DNA of 64,000 nucleotides from Formosa sediminum (lineage in GTDB: Bacteria; Bacteroidota; Bacteroidia; Flavobacteriales; Flavobacteriaceae), in the NCBI RefSeq assembly GCF_007197735.1, contig NZ_CP041637.1:2885001-2949000 (forward strand), given 5' to 3'. The position numbers and the translations under genes were made by a program. Below the pieces are notes generated by a model. The model was not told the DNA's origin and made no database searches. It saw nothing but the letters and a program-made list of their open reading frames with translations. Positions 36,225 to 44,492 of the stretch are shown here, one piece after another. The first letter of the stretch is position 1; each line of letters begins with the position of its first letter.

Positions 36225-36913
36225 TGAAAAAAATAACAATTGCTATTGATGGGTTCTCGTCAACAGGGAAAAGTACTATTGCTAAATTAATAGCAAAATC
36301 TTTGGGCTATATATATGTTGATTCTGGAGCAATGTACAGAGCTATAACTTTTTTTGCAATGCAAAACAATCTGATTTCTAAAGATCATTTTGACAAGGAT
36401 AAACTAATAGCATCTTTACCACAAGCACAAGTGTCTTTTAAATTTAATGACTCATTAGGATTTGCAGAAGTTTATTTAAATAATCAAAATATAGAGAATA
36501 ATATACGTACGCTAGAAGTGTCTAATTTAGTTAGTATCGTTGCTGCAGTTCCAGAAGTTAGGGCACAATTGGTAAAAATTCAAAAGGAAATCGGTCAAGA
36601 TAAAGCAGTAGTTATGGATGGTCGTGATATAGGTACTGTAGTATTTCCTGATGCCGAACTTAAAATATTTATGACCGCATCTGCTGAAACTCGAGCATTA
36701 AGACGTTATAATGAATTAAAAAATAACGGCGAAAACATAACCTTTGAAGCTGTTTTTGAAAATGTACAGAAAAGAGACCATTTAGACAGTACACGTGCAG
36801 ATTCGCCATTAATTAAAGCTGAAGATGCTATTGCTATAGACAACTCTAATGCAACCATTGAAGAACAATACCAAAACATCATCAAATTAATAGACAACAT
36901 TATTAATAAGTAA
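36224..36913 (+). CDS. cmk: (d)CMP kinase
   Basis: A 229-residue P-loop kinase that phosphorylates CMP and dCMP. It has GFSSTGKST at residues 9-17, YVDSGAMYRAI near 30, VMDGRDIGTVVFPDAELKIF near 127-146, and RDxxDxxR-like RDHLDSTRADSPL near 188. The length is normal. It is translationally coupled to porQ. Confidence 0.95.
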   Translation: MKKITIAIDGFSSTGKSTIAKLIAKSLGYIYVDSGAMYRAITFFAMQNNLISKDHFDKDKLIASLPQAQVSFKFNDSLGFAEVYLNNQNIENNIRTLEVSNLVSIVAAVPEVRAQLVKIQKEIGQDKAVVMDGRDIGTVVFPDAELKIFMTASAETRALRRYNELKNNGENITFEAVFENVQKRDHLDSTRADSPLIKAEDAIAIDNSNATIEEQYQNIIKLIDNIINK

Positions 36914-36914
36914 C

Positions 36915-36952
36915 AAAAAAAGAGTATTCATACTATGAATACTCCTTTTTTA
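36915..36952. terminator. Bidirectional terminator after cmk
   Basis: GAGTATTCATA pairs with TATGAATACTC around one to three loop bases and is flanked by A and T runs. It serves cmk and the convergent LysM gene. Confidence 0.85.
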
Positions 36953-36967
36953 TATTTTAAACTTAAA

Positions 36968-37348
36968 TTAAAGGTTTGGTATAATTAATTCTTGATCAGG
37001 ATGTATTAAATCTGGATTTTTAAGAATATCAGAATTTGCTTTAAAAATTGTTTGGTATTTAGAAGCATCTCCATAATATTGTTTAGCTATTTTACCTAAA
37101 GTTTCACCACTTTTAACAGTATGTCTATGAAAAACACTAGTATCTTCAACAGTAATATTAGCCATAATATCTGTAGGGTTTTCACCTCCAATTGCTTTAA
37201 TTTTATCCCAAAGTAAATTCTTTTCATATTGAGTTTTAGCCATTCCTTTAACTTTTAAAACCCCATTTTCTTCAGAAACATCTCCGTTTTTAATATTTAA
37301 TGCTTCTCCTAAATCTAGAACATCTTGGTATTTTGCTTTTGCTGTCAT
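36968..37348 (-). CDS. LysM/BON-type peptidoglycan-binding protein (YgaU-like)
   Basis: A 126-residue protein. The N-terminal half resembles a BON-like domain and the C-terminal LysM domain runs about 75-125 (HTVKSGETLGKIAKQYYGDASKYQTIF in pieces, ending in a PDLIHPDQELIIP motif). It lacks a signal peptide, as in the YgaU/Kbp family, where the E. coli member is a cytoplasmic potassium-binding protein. That function is not testable by reading alone. Monocistronic. Confidence 0.88.
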   Translation of the reverse strand: MTAKAKYQDVLDLGEALNIKNGDVSEENGVLKVKGMAKTQYEKNLLWDKIKAIGGENPTDIMANITVEDTSVFHRHTVKSGETLGKIAKQYYGDASKYQTIFKANSDILKNPDLIHPDQELIIPNL

Positions 37349-37496
37349 AATAATTTGTATTTTTTTCTAATCACAATATATTAATTTTCTTTCAAGTTCC
37401 TGTTATTTTTTTAACAAATAGAAGTTAATATTAAACAACTAATTTTCAGTTATTTAAATTAAATTACAAAAATTAGGCTATATTAAAAAATATAAT

Positions 37497-37504
37497 TAAT
37501 TTTG
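37497..37504 (+). promoter_or_regulatory. Putative -7 box of rpsA
   Basis: TAATTTTG matches TAnnTTTG exactly. It would give a leader of about 155 bases before the rpsA ATG. Confidence 0.5.
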
Positions 37505-37565
37505 CACTCCTTTTAGCGACAATTGGAAAGATAAAAGGAAAAGAAAATATAGTTATAACACTTCT

Positions 37566-37601
37566 ATGTGGTCGTCGCTTAATTCTTCCAAAGACATATA
37601 G
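37566..37601 (+). CDS. Possible 11-codon upstream ORF in the rpsA leader
   Basis: ATG at 37566 opens MWSSLNSSKDI and stops at TAG (37599-37601). It overlaps the 3' arms of both proposed leader helices, so its translation would change folding. It may be a chance frame. Confidence 0.2.
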   Translation: MWSSLNSSKDI

Positions 37602-37666
37602 GATACAAGATGTAATGCAGGTGTAAGTAAAACTAAAACGCACATGTATTATTAATTTTTTATTAA

Positions 37667-39496
37667 ATGGCTGAAAAAGCAAAACAAGCTGAAGTTGAAG
37701 CAACTGAAGCACAATCTGTAGAAGCTCCAAAAGTATCTGAAGCTCAAGCAAACCCTGAAAAATTCTTAGCAGACTTTAACTGGCACAACTACCAAGAAGG
37801 TATTGATGAAGTTGAAGATTCTCAATTAAAAGAATTTGAAAAATTAGTAGCAGAAAATTTCGTTGACACTTTAAATGACGAAGTAGTAGAAGGAACTGTA
37901 GTACACATTTCTGACCGTGATGCTATTATTGACATTAACGCTAAATCTGAAGGTGTAATTTCGTTAAACGAATTCCGTTACAACCCTAACTTAGCTGTTG
38001 GTGACAAAGTAGAAGTATTAATTGATGTGCGTGAAGATGCAACTGGACAATTAGTATTATCTCACAGAAAAGCTCGTGTAATTAAAGCATGGGATCGCGT
38101 AAATAACGCTCATGATACTGGTGAAATCGTTAACGGTTTTGTTAAGTGTAGAACTAAAGGTGGTATGATCGTTGACGTATTTGGTATTGAAGCATTCTTA
38201 CCAGGTTCTCAAATCGATGTTAAGCCAATTAGAGATTACGATCAGTATGTAAACAAAACAATGGAATTTAAAGTTGTGAAAATCAACCACGAATTTAAAA
38301 ACGTTGTAGTGTCTCATAAAGCGCTTATTGAAGCAGATATTGAAGAACAGAAAAAAGAAATTATTGGTCAATTAGAAAAAGGTCAAGTATTAGAAGGTGT
38401 TGTTAAAAACATTACTTCTTACGGTGTATTCATCGACCTTGGTGGCGTAGACGGATTAATTCACATTACAGACCTTTCTTGGTCTAGAATTAATCACCCT
38501 AACGAAATCGTTGAATTAGATCAAAAATTAAACGTTGTTATTCTTGATTTCGATGAAGATAAATCAAGAATCCAATTAGGTCTTAAGCAATTATCTAAGC
38601 ACCCTTGGGATGCATTAGGTGAAGAAGTTAAAGTTGGAGACAAAGTAAAAGGTAAAGTTGTTGTAATCGCAGATTACGGTGCATTTATTGAAGTAGCAGA
38701 AGGTGTTGAAGGTTTAGTTCACGTTTCTGAAATGTCTTGGTCTACACACTTACGTTCTGCTCAAGATTTCGTATCTGTTGGAGACGAAGTTGAAGCAGTA
38801 ATCTTAACTTTAGATAGAGAAGAGCGTAAAATGTCTCTTGGAATTAAGCAATTAACTCCAGATCCATGGACAGATATTACATCTAAATACCCTCTAGGTT
38901 CTAAGCACACAGGTATTGTACGTAACTTTACAAACTTTGGTGTATTTGTTGAATTAGAAGAAGGTATCGATGGATTAATTTACATCTCAGATTTATCTTG
39001 GACTAAGAAAATTAAACACCCATCAGAATTCTGCTCTGTAGGAGACAAATTAGATGTTGTAGTATTAGAATTGGATGTTGAAGGACGTAAATTATCTTTA
39101 GGTCACAAACAAACAACTACTAATCCATGGGATAAATACGAAACTGAATTTGCAGTAGGTACTGTACATACAGCTACTATCTCAGACGTTGTAGATAAAG
39201 GTGCAACTATTGATTTTAACGAAGATATCGTTGCTTTTGTTCCTTCACGTCATTTAGAAAAAGAAGATGGTTCTAAATTAGGAAAAGGAGATTCTGCTGA
39301 ATTTAAAATTATTGAATTCAACAAAGAATTTAAAAGAGTAGTGGCTTCGCACACTGCTATCTTTAAAGAAGAAGAGATTGCAAATGTAAAAGCTGCTGTG
39401 AAAAAACAAACAGCTGCTGCTGCAGAATCTAAACCAACTTTAGGTGATGCTAATGATGCTTTACAAGCTCTTAAAGATAAAATGGAAGGAAAATAA
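37667..39496 (+). CDS. rpsA: 30S ribosomal protein S1
   Basis: A 609-residue protein with six S1 OB-fold repeats, beginning near residues 55, 145, 230, 318, 405 and 490. The central repeats carry the clear signature YGVFIDLGG-VDGLIHITDLSW and its variants. A variable Ala/Glu-rich N-terminal tail precedes them. S1 sits on the 30S subunit and helps bind and unfold mRNA; this matters in Bacteroidota, where Shine-Dalgarno use is weak. It has a long, apparently structured leader and its own terminator. Confidence 0.97.
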   Translation: MAEKAKQAEVEATEAQSVEAPKVSEAQANPEKFLADFNWHNYQEGIDEVEDSQLKEFEKLVAENFVDTLNDEVVEGTVVHISDRDAIIDINAKSEGVISLNEFRYNPNLAVGDKVEVLIDVREDATGQLVLSHRKARVIKAWDRVNNAHDTGEIVNGFVKCRTKGGMIVDVFGIEAFLPGSQIDVKPIRDYDQYVNKTMEFKVVKINHEFKNVVVSHKALIEADIEEQKKEIIGQLEKGQVLEGVVKNITSYGVFIDLGGVDGLIHITDLSWSRINHPNEIVELDQKLNVVILDFDEDKSRIQLGLKQLSKHPWDALGEEVKVGDKVKGKVVVIADYGAFIEVAEGVEGLVHVSEMSWSTHLRSAQDFVSVGDEVEAVILTLDREERKMSLGIKQLTPDPWTDITSKYPLGSKHTGIVRNFTNFGVFVELEEGIDGLIYISDLSWTKKIKHPSEFCSVGDKLDVVVLELDVEGRKLSLGHKQTTTNPWDKYETEFAVGTVHTATISDVVDKGATIDFNEDIVAFVPSRHLEKEDGSKLGKGDSAEFKIIEFNKEFKRVVASHTAIFKEEEIANVKAAVKKQTAAAAESKPTLGDANDALQALKDKMEGK

Positions 39497-39518
39497 TTTT
39501 TCTAACTGTTTATAATTT

Positions 39519-39551
39519 AAAAAGCCTTCCAAGTTTGGAAGGCTTTTTTTA
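39519..39551 (+). terminator. Terminator after rpsA
   Basis: AAAAAGCCTTCCAA pairs with TTGGAAGGCTTTTT around GT, with a long T run. Confidence 0.9.
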
Positions 39552-39593
39552 TGTTTTATAGTTTAAGAAATCCCAAGTATTAAATATTTACAT

Positions 39594-39601
39594 TACCTTT
39601 G
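39594..39601 (+). promoter_or_regulatory. Putative -7 box of the pyrR operon
   Basis: TACCTTTG matches TAnnTTTG exactly and lies 24 bases before the pyrR ATG. It implies a leader of only about 20 bases, too short for a PyrR-type attenuator in front of pyrR. Confidence 0.5.
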
Positions 39602-39625
39602 TTTAGCAAATATGTTTAAAACAAT

Positions 39626-40165
39626 ATGAGTCAAAAAGTGTTACTTAATGCTACAGAGGTAAACATCATTCTTCATCGATTGGCTTGTCAACTTATTGAA
39701 AAACATAACGATTTTTCCAATACCGTTTTAGTAGGTTTACAACCTAGAGGTACGTTTTTAGCTAAACGATTGGCCAAGATTTTAAAAGAGGAGTATAAGA
39801 TTAAAGATCTTAAATTAGGACTTTTAGATATAACTTTTTATCGTGATGATTTTAGAAGAAGTGACAAACCTCTTGAAGCAAATACCACAGATATAAGCTT
39901 TGTAGTAGAAAATAAAAACGTTGTTTTTATAGACGATGTATTATACACAGGACGTAGTATTCGTGCTGCTCTTACTGCTATACAATCTTTTGGGAGACCC
40001 GAAGAAATTGAATTATTAACGTTAATAGATAGACGTTTTAGTAGACATTTACCCATACAACCCAATTATCGTGGCCGACAAGTAGATGCAATTAATAAAG
40101 AAAAAGTAATAGTACAATGGCAGGAGCAAAGCGAAGAAGATGCTGTGTACTTAATAAATAATTAG
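39626..40165 (+). CDS. pyrR: PyrR bifunctional regulator / uracil phosphoribosyltransferase
   Basis: A 179-residue phosphoribosyltransferase-fold protein. It has the LVGLQPRGTFLAKRL start (near 35-49) and the PRPP loop VVFIDDVLYTGRSIRAAL near 100-117. PyrR makes UMP from uracil and PRPP and, in Firmicutes, controls pyr operons by binding mRNA. It is first in a five-gene operon with pyrB, a small protein, rnz and pdxH. The length is normal. Confidence 0.94.
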   Translation: MSQKVLLNATEVNIILHRLACQLIEKHNDFSNTVLVGLQPRGTFLAKRLAKILKEEYKIKDLKLGLLDITFYRDDFRRSDKPLEANTTDISFVVENKNVVFIDDVLYTGRSIRAALTAIQSFGRPEEIELLTLIDRRFSRHLPIQPNYRGRQVDAINKEKVIVQWQEQSEEDAVYLINN

Positions 40166-40171
40166 AATAAG

Positions 40172-41101
40172 ATGAGCGAATTAAGTGTAAACCACTTACT
40201 AGGTATTAAATATCTTAACAAAGAAGATATTCAGTTAATTTTTGAAACTGCCGATCATTTTAAAGAAGTTATTAATAGGCCCATTAAAAAAGTGCCTTCA
40301 CTTCGTGACATTACCATTGCCAATCTGTTTTTCGAAAATTCAACACGAACCAAGTTATCTTTTGAATTGGCAGAGAAACGACTATCTGCAGATGTTATAA
40401 ATTTTTCAGCTTCTCAATCTTCTGTAAAAAAAGGAGAAACGTTAATAGATACCGTAAACAATATTTTATCTATGAAAGTAGATATGGTTGTTATGCGTCA
40501 CCCAAATCCTGGTGCTGGTGTATTTCTCTCTAAACATGTAAATGCAAGTATTGTAAACGCTGGAGATGGCGCTCATGAACATCCTACACAAGCTTTATTA
40601 GATTCCTACTCAATACGTGAACGTTTAGGTGAGGTTGAAGGGAAAAATGTAGTTATTGTTGGAGATATTCTGCATAGTAGAGTAGCACTTTCAAACATTT
40701 ATGCATTACAATTGCAAGGGGCAAATGTTATGGTTTGTGGACCAAAAACTTTAATTCCTAAATATATTGATAAATTAGGCGTAAAAGTTGAAACAAATTT
40801 ACGCAAAGCTTTAGAATGGTGCGACGTAGCAAATATGCTTCGTGTGCAAAATGAACGTATGGATATTAGTTATTTTCCTTCTACAAGAGAATATACACAA
40901 CAATTTGGAGTAGATAAAGCATTACTAGATAGCCTTAATAAAGAAATTACCATTATGCACCCAGGACCAATTAATCGTGGGGTAGAAATAACAAGTGATG
41001 TCGCAGATTCTAAACAAGCAATAATTTTAGATCAAGTACAAAATGGTGTAGCCATTAGAATGGCTGTAATTTATTTATTAGCTTCAAAAATAAAACAGTA
41101 A
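40172..41101 (+). CDS. pyrB: Aspartate carbamoyltransferase catalytic subunit
   Basis: A 309-residue transcarbamylase. The carbamoyl-phosphate site FFENSTRTKLSFE is near 52-64, PNPGAGVFLSKH and GDGAHEHPTQALLD near 131-144, and HPGPINRGVEI near 270-280. It catalyses the first committed step of pyrimidine synthesis. There is no regulatory subunit gene (pyrI) beside it. In bacteria with this ATCase type a dihydroorotase or inactive homologue can be a structural partner; a degenerate dihydroorotase gene lies at 13912-15171. Six bases separate it from pyrR. Confidence 0.96.
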   Translation: MSELSVNHLLGIKYLNKEDIQLIFETADHFKEVINRPIKKVPSLRDITIANLFFENSTRTKLSFELAEKRLSADVINFSASQSSVKKGETLIDTVNNILSMKVDMVVMRHPNPGAGVFLSKHVNASIVNAGDGAHEHPTQALLDSYSIRERLGEVEGKNVVIVGDILHSRVALSNIYALQLQGANVMVCGPKTLIPKYIDKLGVKVETNLRKALEWCDVANMLRVQNERMDISYFPSTREYTQQFGVDKALLDSLNKEITIMHPGPINRGVEITSDVADSKQAIILDQVQNGVAIRMAVIYLLASKIKQ

Positions 41102-41103
41102 TT

Positions 41104-41436
41104 ATGATTTTAAATACAGAAAGTAACATTACAATTGTTACTGCAGAAAATGAAACTCCTACTCAGTTAATAAAAAAAATGGAGGATTTGTATTCAAAAT
41201 TTAAAAACAATAATGTTATTGTAAATCTAATGTCTTTAAACAAACTGACATTAGAACAAATTATTGAATTTCTTCAGATTTCAAATACACACAGAAAAGC
41301 AAAACATTCGTTTGTTTTAGTTTCAGACAAAACAGATTTAGATCAATCTATTGAAGAAATTGTTATAGTACCAACACTTCAAGAAGCTTACGATATTATT
41401 GAAATGGAAGAGATGGAACGTGATTTAGGTTTTTAA
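41104..41436 (+). CDS. Small conserved protein upstream of rnz
   Basis: A 110-residue soluble protein with a predicted alternating strand-helix pattern (NVIVNLMSLNKL, KHSFVLVSDK, EIVIVPTLQEAYDIIEMEE), similar in style to STAS-like folds. Databases often carry over the name ribonuclease Z from its neighbour, but it has no metal-binding histidine motif. It sits two bases after pyrB and two bases before rnz, so it is surely in the operon. Function unknown. Confidence 0.75.
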   Translation: MILNTESNITIVTAENETPTQLIKKMEDLYSKFKNNNVIVNLMSLNKLTLEQIIEFLQISNTHRKAKHSFVLVSDKTDLDQSIEEIVIVPTLQEAYDIIEMEEMERDLGF

Positions 41437-41438
41437 TT

Positions 41439-42344
41439 ATGCAATTAACTATTCTTGGTTGTCATAGTGCAACACCACGTATTTCTGCACACCAAACGTC
41501 TCAAGTATTAGAGATAAAGAATAATGTGTTTTTAATTGATTGCGGCGAAGGTACACAAGTACAATTAAGAAAATATAAGGTTAAATTTAACCGTATAAAA
41601 CACATCTTTATTTCACATTTACATGGCGATCATTATTTTGGATTAGTAGGTTTAGTTTCTACATTTAGACTCTTAACACGGGAAACCGATTTACATATCT
41701 ATGGCCCTAAAGGACTGGAAGAAGTTATTACATTACAAATGAAACTTGGCGGATCTTGGACCAATTTTAAACTCATATTTCACGAATTAACTTCTAAAGA
41801 ATCTGAACTAATTTATGAAGATGATGCTGTTGAAGTTCACACCATCCCATTAAAACATCGTGTTTACACTAACGGGTTTTTATTTAAAGAAAAAGAAGGC
41901 GAACGAAAATTAGACATGAATGCTATTTTAAACGATAACATTGATGTTGCTTATTACAGAAAACTAAAACAAGGTGGAGATGTATATAATGAAAATGGTA
42001 AATTAATAAAAAATGAAACTGTTACATTACCTCCAAAAAAACCAAAAAGTTATGCCTTTTGTAGTGATACTGTATATACAGAATCTATAATTCCCATAAT
42101 TAAAGATGTAGATTTGTTATACCATGAATCTACATTCTTAGAAAAGCATGAACAAAATGCCTTTCCTACTAAGCATTGTACCGCCAAACAAGCTGCAAGT
42201 ATAGCTAAACAGGCAAATGCAAAACAACTAATATTAGGCCACTTTTCGACCCGATACGACGATTTAACCGAATTTAAAACCGAAGCCCAAGAAGTTTATG
42301 AGGCAGTAGATATTGCTGCTGCAGGTAAAGTTTTCAAAGTTTAA
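41439..42344 (+). CDS. rnz: Ribonuclease Z
   Basis: A 301-residue tRNase Z of the metallo-beta-lactamase fold that removes the 3' trailer of tRNA precursors. It shows LGCHSATPR near residue 4, the metal motif SHLHGDHYFGL near 61-71, the long flexible-arm region about 150-200, FCSDTVYTE near 207, and HCTAKQAA and LGHFSTRYDD near the C terminus. The length is normal for the short bacterial form. It is in the pyrR-pyrB operon. Confidence 0.95.
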   Translation: MQLTILGCHSATPRISAHQTSQVLEIKNNVFLIDCGEGTQVQLRKYKVKFNRIKHIFISHLHGDHYFGLVGLVSTFRLLTRETDLHIYGPKGLEEVITLQMKLGGSWTNFKLIFHELTSKESELIYEDDAVEVHTIPLKHRVYTNGFLFKEKEGERKLDMNAILNDNIDVAYYRKLKQGGDVYNENGKLIKNETVTLPPKKPKSYAFCSDTVYTESIIPIIKDVDLLYHESTFLEKHEQNAFPTKHCTAKQAASIAKQANAKQLILGHFSTRYDDLTEFKTEAQEVYEAVDIAAAGKVFKV

Positions 42345-42365
42345 TGCCGCTTTAATTTTTTAACT

Positions 42366-43016
42366 ATGGAAGAACAAGATTTAAGTAATTATAGAAAAGT
42401 TTACAATAAAAAAGAACTGTTAATTAAAGATACTCCAGAGAATCCATTAGAACTCTTTAGAACTTGGTTTTTAGAAGTTGATCAGCATTTTTTAGAAGAC
42501 GAAACAAATGCCATGACTGTTTCTACTATTGGATTAGATGGATATCCTAAGAGTAGAGTAGTATTATTAAAACGCTATACCTACGAAGGATTTATCTTTT
42601 ATACCAATTACCAAAGTGAAAAAGGAAAAGCAATATTAGCAAACCCTAATGTTTGTCTATCTTTTTTTTGGCCTAAAGCAGAACGCCAAATTATTATTAA
42701 AGGTGTTACAGAAAAAATTGCTGAAAATTTAAGTGATGGTTATTTTGAATCTCGCCCAAGAGGAAGCCAATTAGGTGCTATAGTTTCTCACCAAAGCGAA
42801 GTTATAGAAAGTAGAGATGTTTTAGATTCTAAATTAAAAGATTTAGAACATAGCTATGAAGGTAAAGACATTGAAAGACCAGATTATTGGGGCGGATTTA
42901 TTGTAAAGCCAGTAGAATTAGAATTTTGGCAGGGCAGGCCAAACAGATTACATGATCGTATTCGGTACAAGCTAGAGGACAATTTCGATTGGAAAAAAGA
43001 GCGTTTATCACCATGA
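42366..43016 (+). CDS. pdxH: Pyridoxamine 5'-phosphate oxidase
   Basis: A 216-residue FMN enzyme that makes pyridoxal 5'-phosphate. It has YRKVYNKKEL at the start, MTVSTIGLDGYPKSRVVLLKRYTYEGFIFYTNY near 49-80 (in pieces), FFWPKAERQIIIKG, SRPRGSQLGA near 130, and the C-terminal EFWQGRPNRLHDRI and ERLSP ending. These are complete family motifs. Last gene of the pyrR operon. Confidence 0.96.
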   Translation: MEEQDLSNYRKVYNKKELLIKDTPENPLELFRTWFLEVDQHFLEDETNAMTVSTIGLDGYPKSRVVLLKRYTYEGFIFYTNYQSEKGKAILANPNVCLSFFWPKAERQIIIKGVTEKIAENLSDGYFESRPRGSQLGAIVSHQSEVIESRDVLDSKLKDLEHSYEGKDIERPDYWGGFIVKPVELEFWQGRPNRLHDRIRYKLEDNFDWKKERLSP

Positions 43017-43172
43017 TCTAAACTTTAAAATACATTTCATTTTACAAATTCAAAATACTGTGTTTTATACTATAGTTAATCTTTTTATATTCAAAACTAT
43101 AAGAATTGACATATAGTTAATGTTATTTTAATTAATTTTACTTATAATTAACTACCTATAAAACAGTAAATT

Positions 43173-44423
43173 ATGAGTTGTATTAATCGTATCATTAACA
43201 TTGCTTTTGCAGTATTGATAACGATTAACGCGTCTTCATGTAAAGACAAGCAAAGTATTAATTTATATAATAATACACCTGATACACTTGAAGTATCGAC
43301 CATCTACCAATCCGTCGACAAAGACCGAGAATTAGCTGTATATGTAAATCCAGAAAATAAAAATGGATATATAACAGTTATAGATTCTAAAGACAATAAG
43401 GCTCACCTCTTAAAACGTATAGACAGTCCAGATGGTATTACATACAAGAGTAACGAAGAATTTATATTATGGACTAAAGGAGGGGACTTTACATGGAGTA
43501 AATCAGGAACTCTAATAACAAAGGGCCATTTAAAAACTACCCAAATACAATTAGAGCAAATTAATTCTAGTCCTAAATTTCACAAAACTAGTTATGGCAA
43601 TTATGTGAGTTCAGATTTTTCGACTAATACTAATAGTTCAAATTGGATTGCTATTACTATTAAACCAATTAATCAATTTAAATCTAAAATCACCGTGCGT
43701 TCTAAATCTAATAAAAATGATAACACTTGTAATTTTGATGCCATTGGTACTGTAGTAGATAACAATATCTTAAAAGTAACAGAAAACCATAGAATATTGA
43801 AATTTACGTTTGGTCCTAATACTGTTAACATTGTTGCTGTACAAGATGACCATTTAGAAGCCTTAGTCCCTTTTTGTAATGGTGATCTGAATGTAATTGG
43901 AACTTACTCTAAATACGATGGTGAATTAGATACCAATAAAATCGACCATACAGCCTATTTAAAGACTTTATTTTACAATAATGTAATTTATACAATTAAA
44001 AAACAACAAGAGGTATTAACACTCCAGATTGATGGTATAACTTCAGAATATGCTGTAATTTATAATATTCCTGGAGAAATTATTAATGCTGAAATAGACG
44101 ATTTAAATAATGACACATTTCCAGAAATATTAATTTATTCAGCTTCAGGAATGCATAAAATAGGGCAGGTCTATGGATTTTCAATACATGATGAAAAATC
44201 TATAAGTAAAATCAATATTTCTAAGACTGATGAATATCTTGAAGCCCATTCCGGATACCTTGGTTACGACGAATTTGCAATGGTTGAAGGTACATTTATA
44301 CAGCGATTTCCTGTTTATGAAAATAATGTCGCTACAGGGTTAACCAGACAAATTCAGTATACTCTAGAAGGGAAACATGAGGCTACTAAATATTTGGTGG
44401 TCGATAAAGTTATCGAATATTAA
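43173..44423 (+). CDS. Multi-domain lysozyme-inhibitor-like lipoprotein (MliC-like and PliI-like regions)
   Basis: A 416-residue lipoprotein (ASSCKDK, Cys23). Residues 30-112 resemble MliC/PliC inhibitors of C-type lysozyme: a SPDGITY element is followed by FILWTKGGDFTW, like the family SG-Y and WxKG motifs. Residues 137-250 form a middle domain with a cysteine pair (C186, C235). Residues 280-416 resemble PliI, the I-type lysozyme inhibitor family (DLNNDTFPEILIY, GYLGYDEFAMVEG, RFPVY). It would shield peptidoglycan from host or predator lysozymes. Domain calls are pattern-based; the PliI part is the most secure. Confidence 0.7.
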   Translation: MSCINRIINIAFAVLITINASSCKDKQSINLYNNTPDTLEVSTIYQSVDKDRELAVYVNPENKNGYITVIDSKDNKAHLLKRIDSPDGITYKSNEEFILWTKGGDFTWSKSGTLITKGHLKTTQIQLEQINSSPKFHKTSYGNYVSSDFSTNTNSSNWIAITIKPINQFKSKITVRSKSNKNDNTCNFDAIGTVVDNNILKVTENHRILKFTFGPNTVNIVAVQDDHLEALVPFCNGDLNVIGTYSKYDGELDTNKIDHTAYLKTLFYNNVIYTIKKQQEVLTLQIDGITSEYAVIYNIPGEIINAEIDDLNNDTFPEILIYSASGMHKIGQVYGFSIHDEKSISKINISKTDEYLEAHSGYLGYDEFAMVEGTFIQRFPVYENNVATGLTRQIQYTLEGKHEATKYLVVDKVIEY

Positions 44424-44466
44424 AAATTGAACGTCACAAATTATAAACTCGAGACGTTCAATTTTT
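44422..44466. terminator. Bidirectional terminator between the inhibitor gene and guaC
   Basis: AAAAATTGAACGTC pairs with GACGTTCAATTTTT over a 17-base loop, between convergent stops. Confidence 0.8.
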
Positions 44467-44492
44467 ATTGTAATTTACTAAAATGTATTAAG

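Larger units (their letters stand above)
37349..37666. promoter_or_regulatory. Intergenic region with rpsA leader, possible pseudoknot
   Basis: This 318-base gap holds the rpsA leader. Downstream of a promoter-like box, AGCGAC (37515-37520) can pair with GTCGCT (37574-37579), and TTGGAAAGA (37523-37531) can pair with TCTTCCAA (37584-37591) with one bulge. The order 1-2-1'-2' is that of an H-type pseudoknot or of two alternative folds. A purine-rich stretch lies between. S1 proteins regulate their own mRNA in other bacteria; autoregulation here is inference. Confidence 0.45.
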
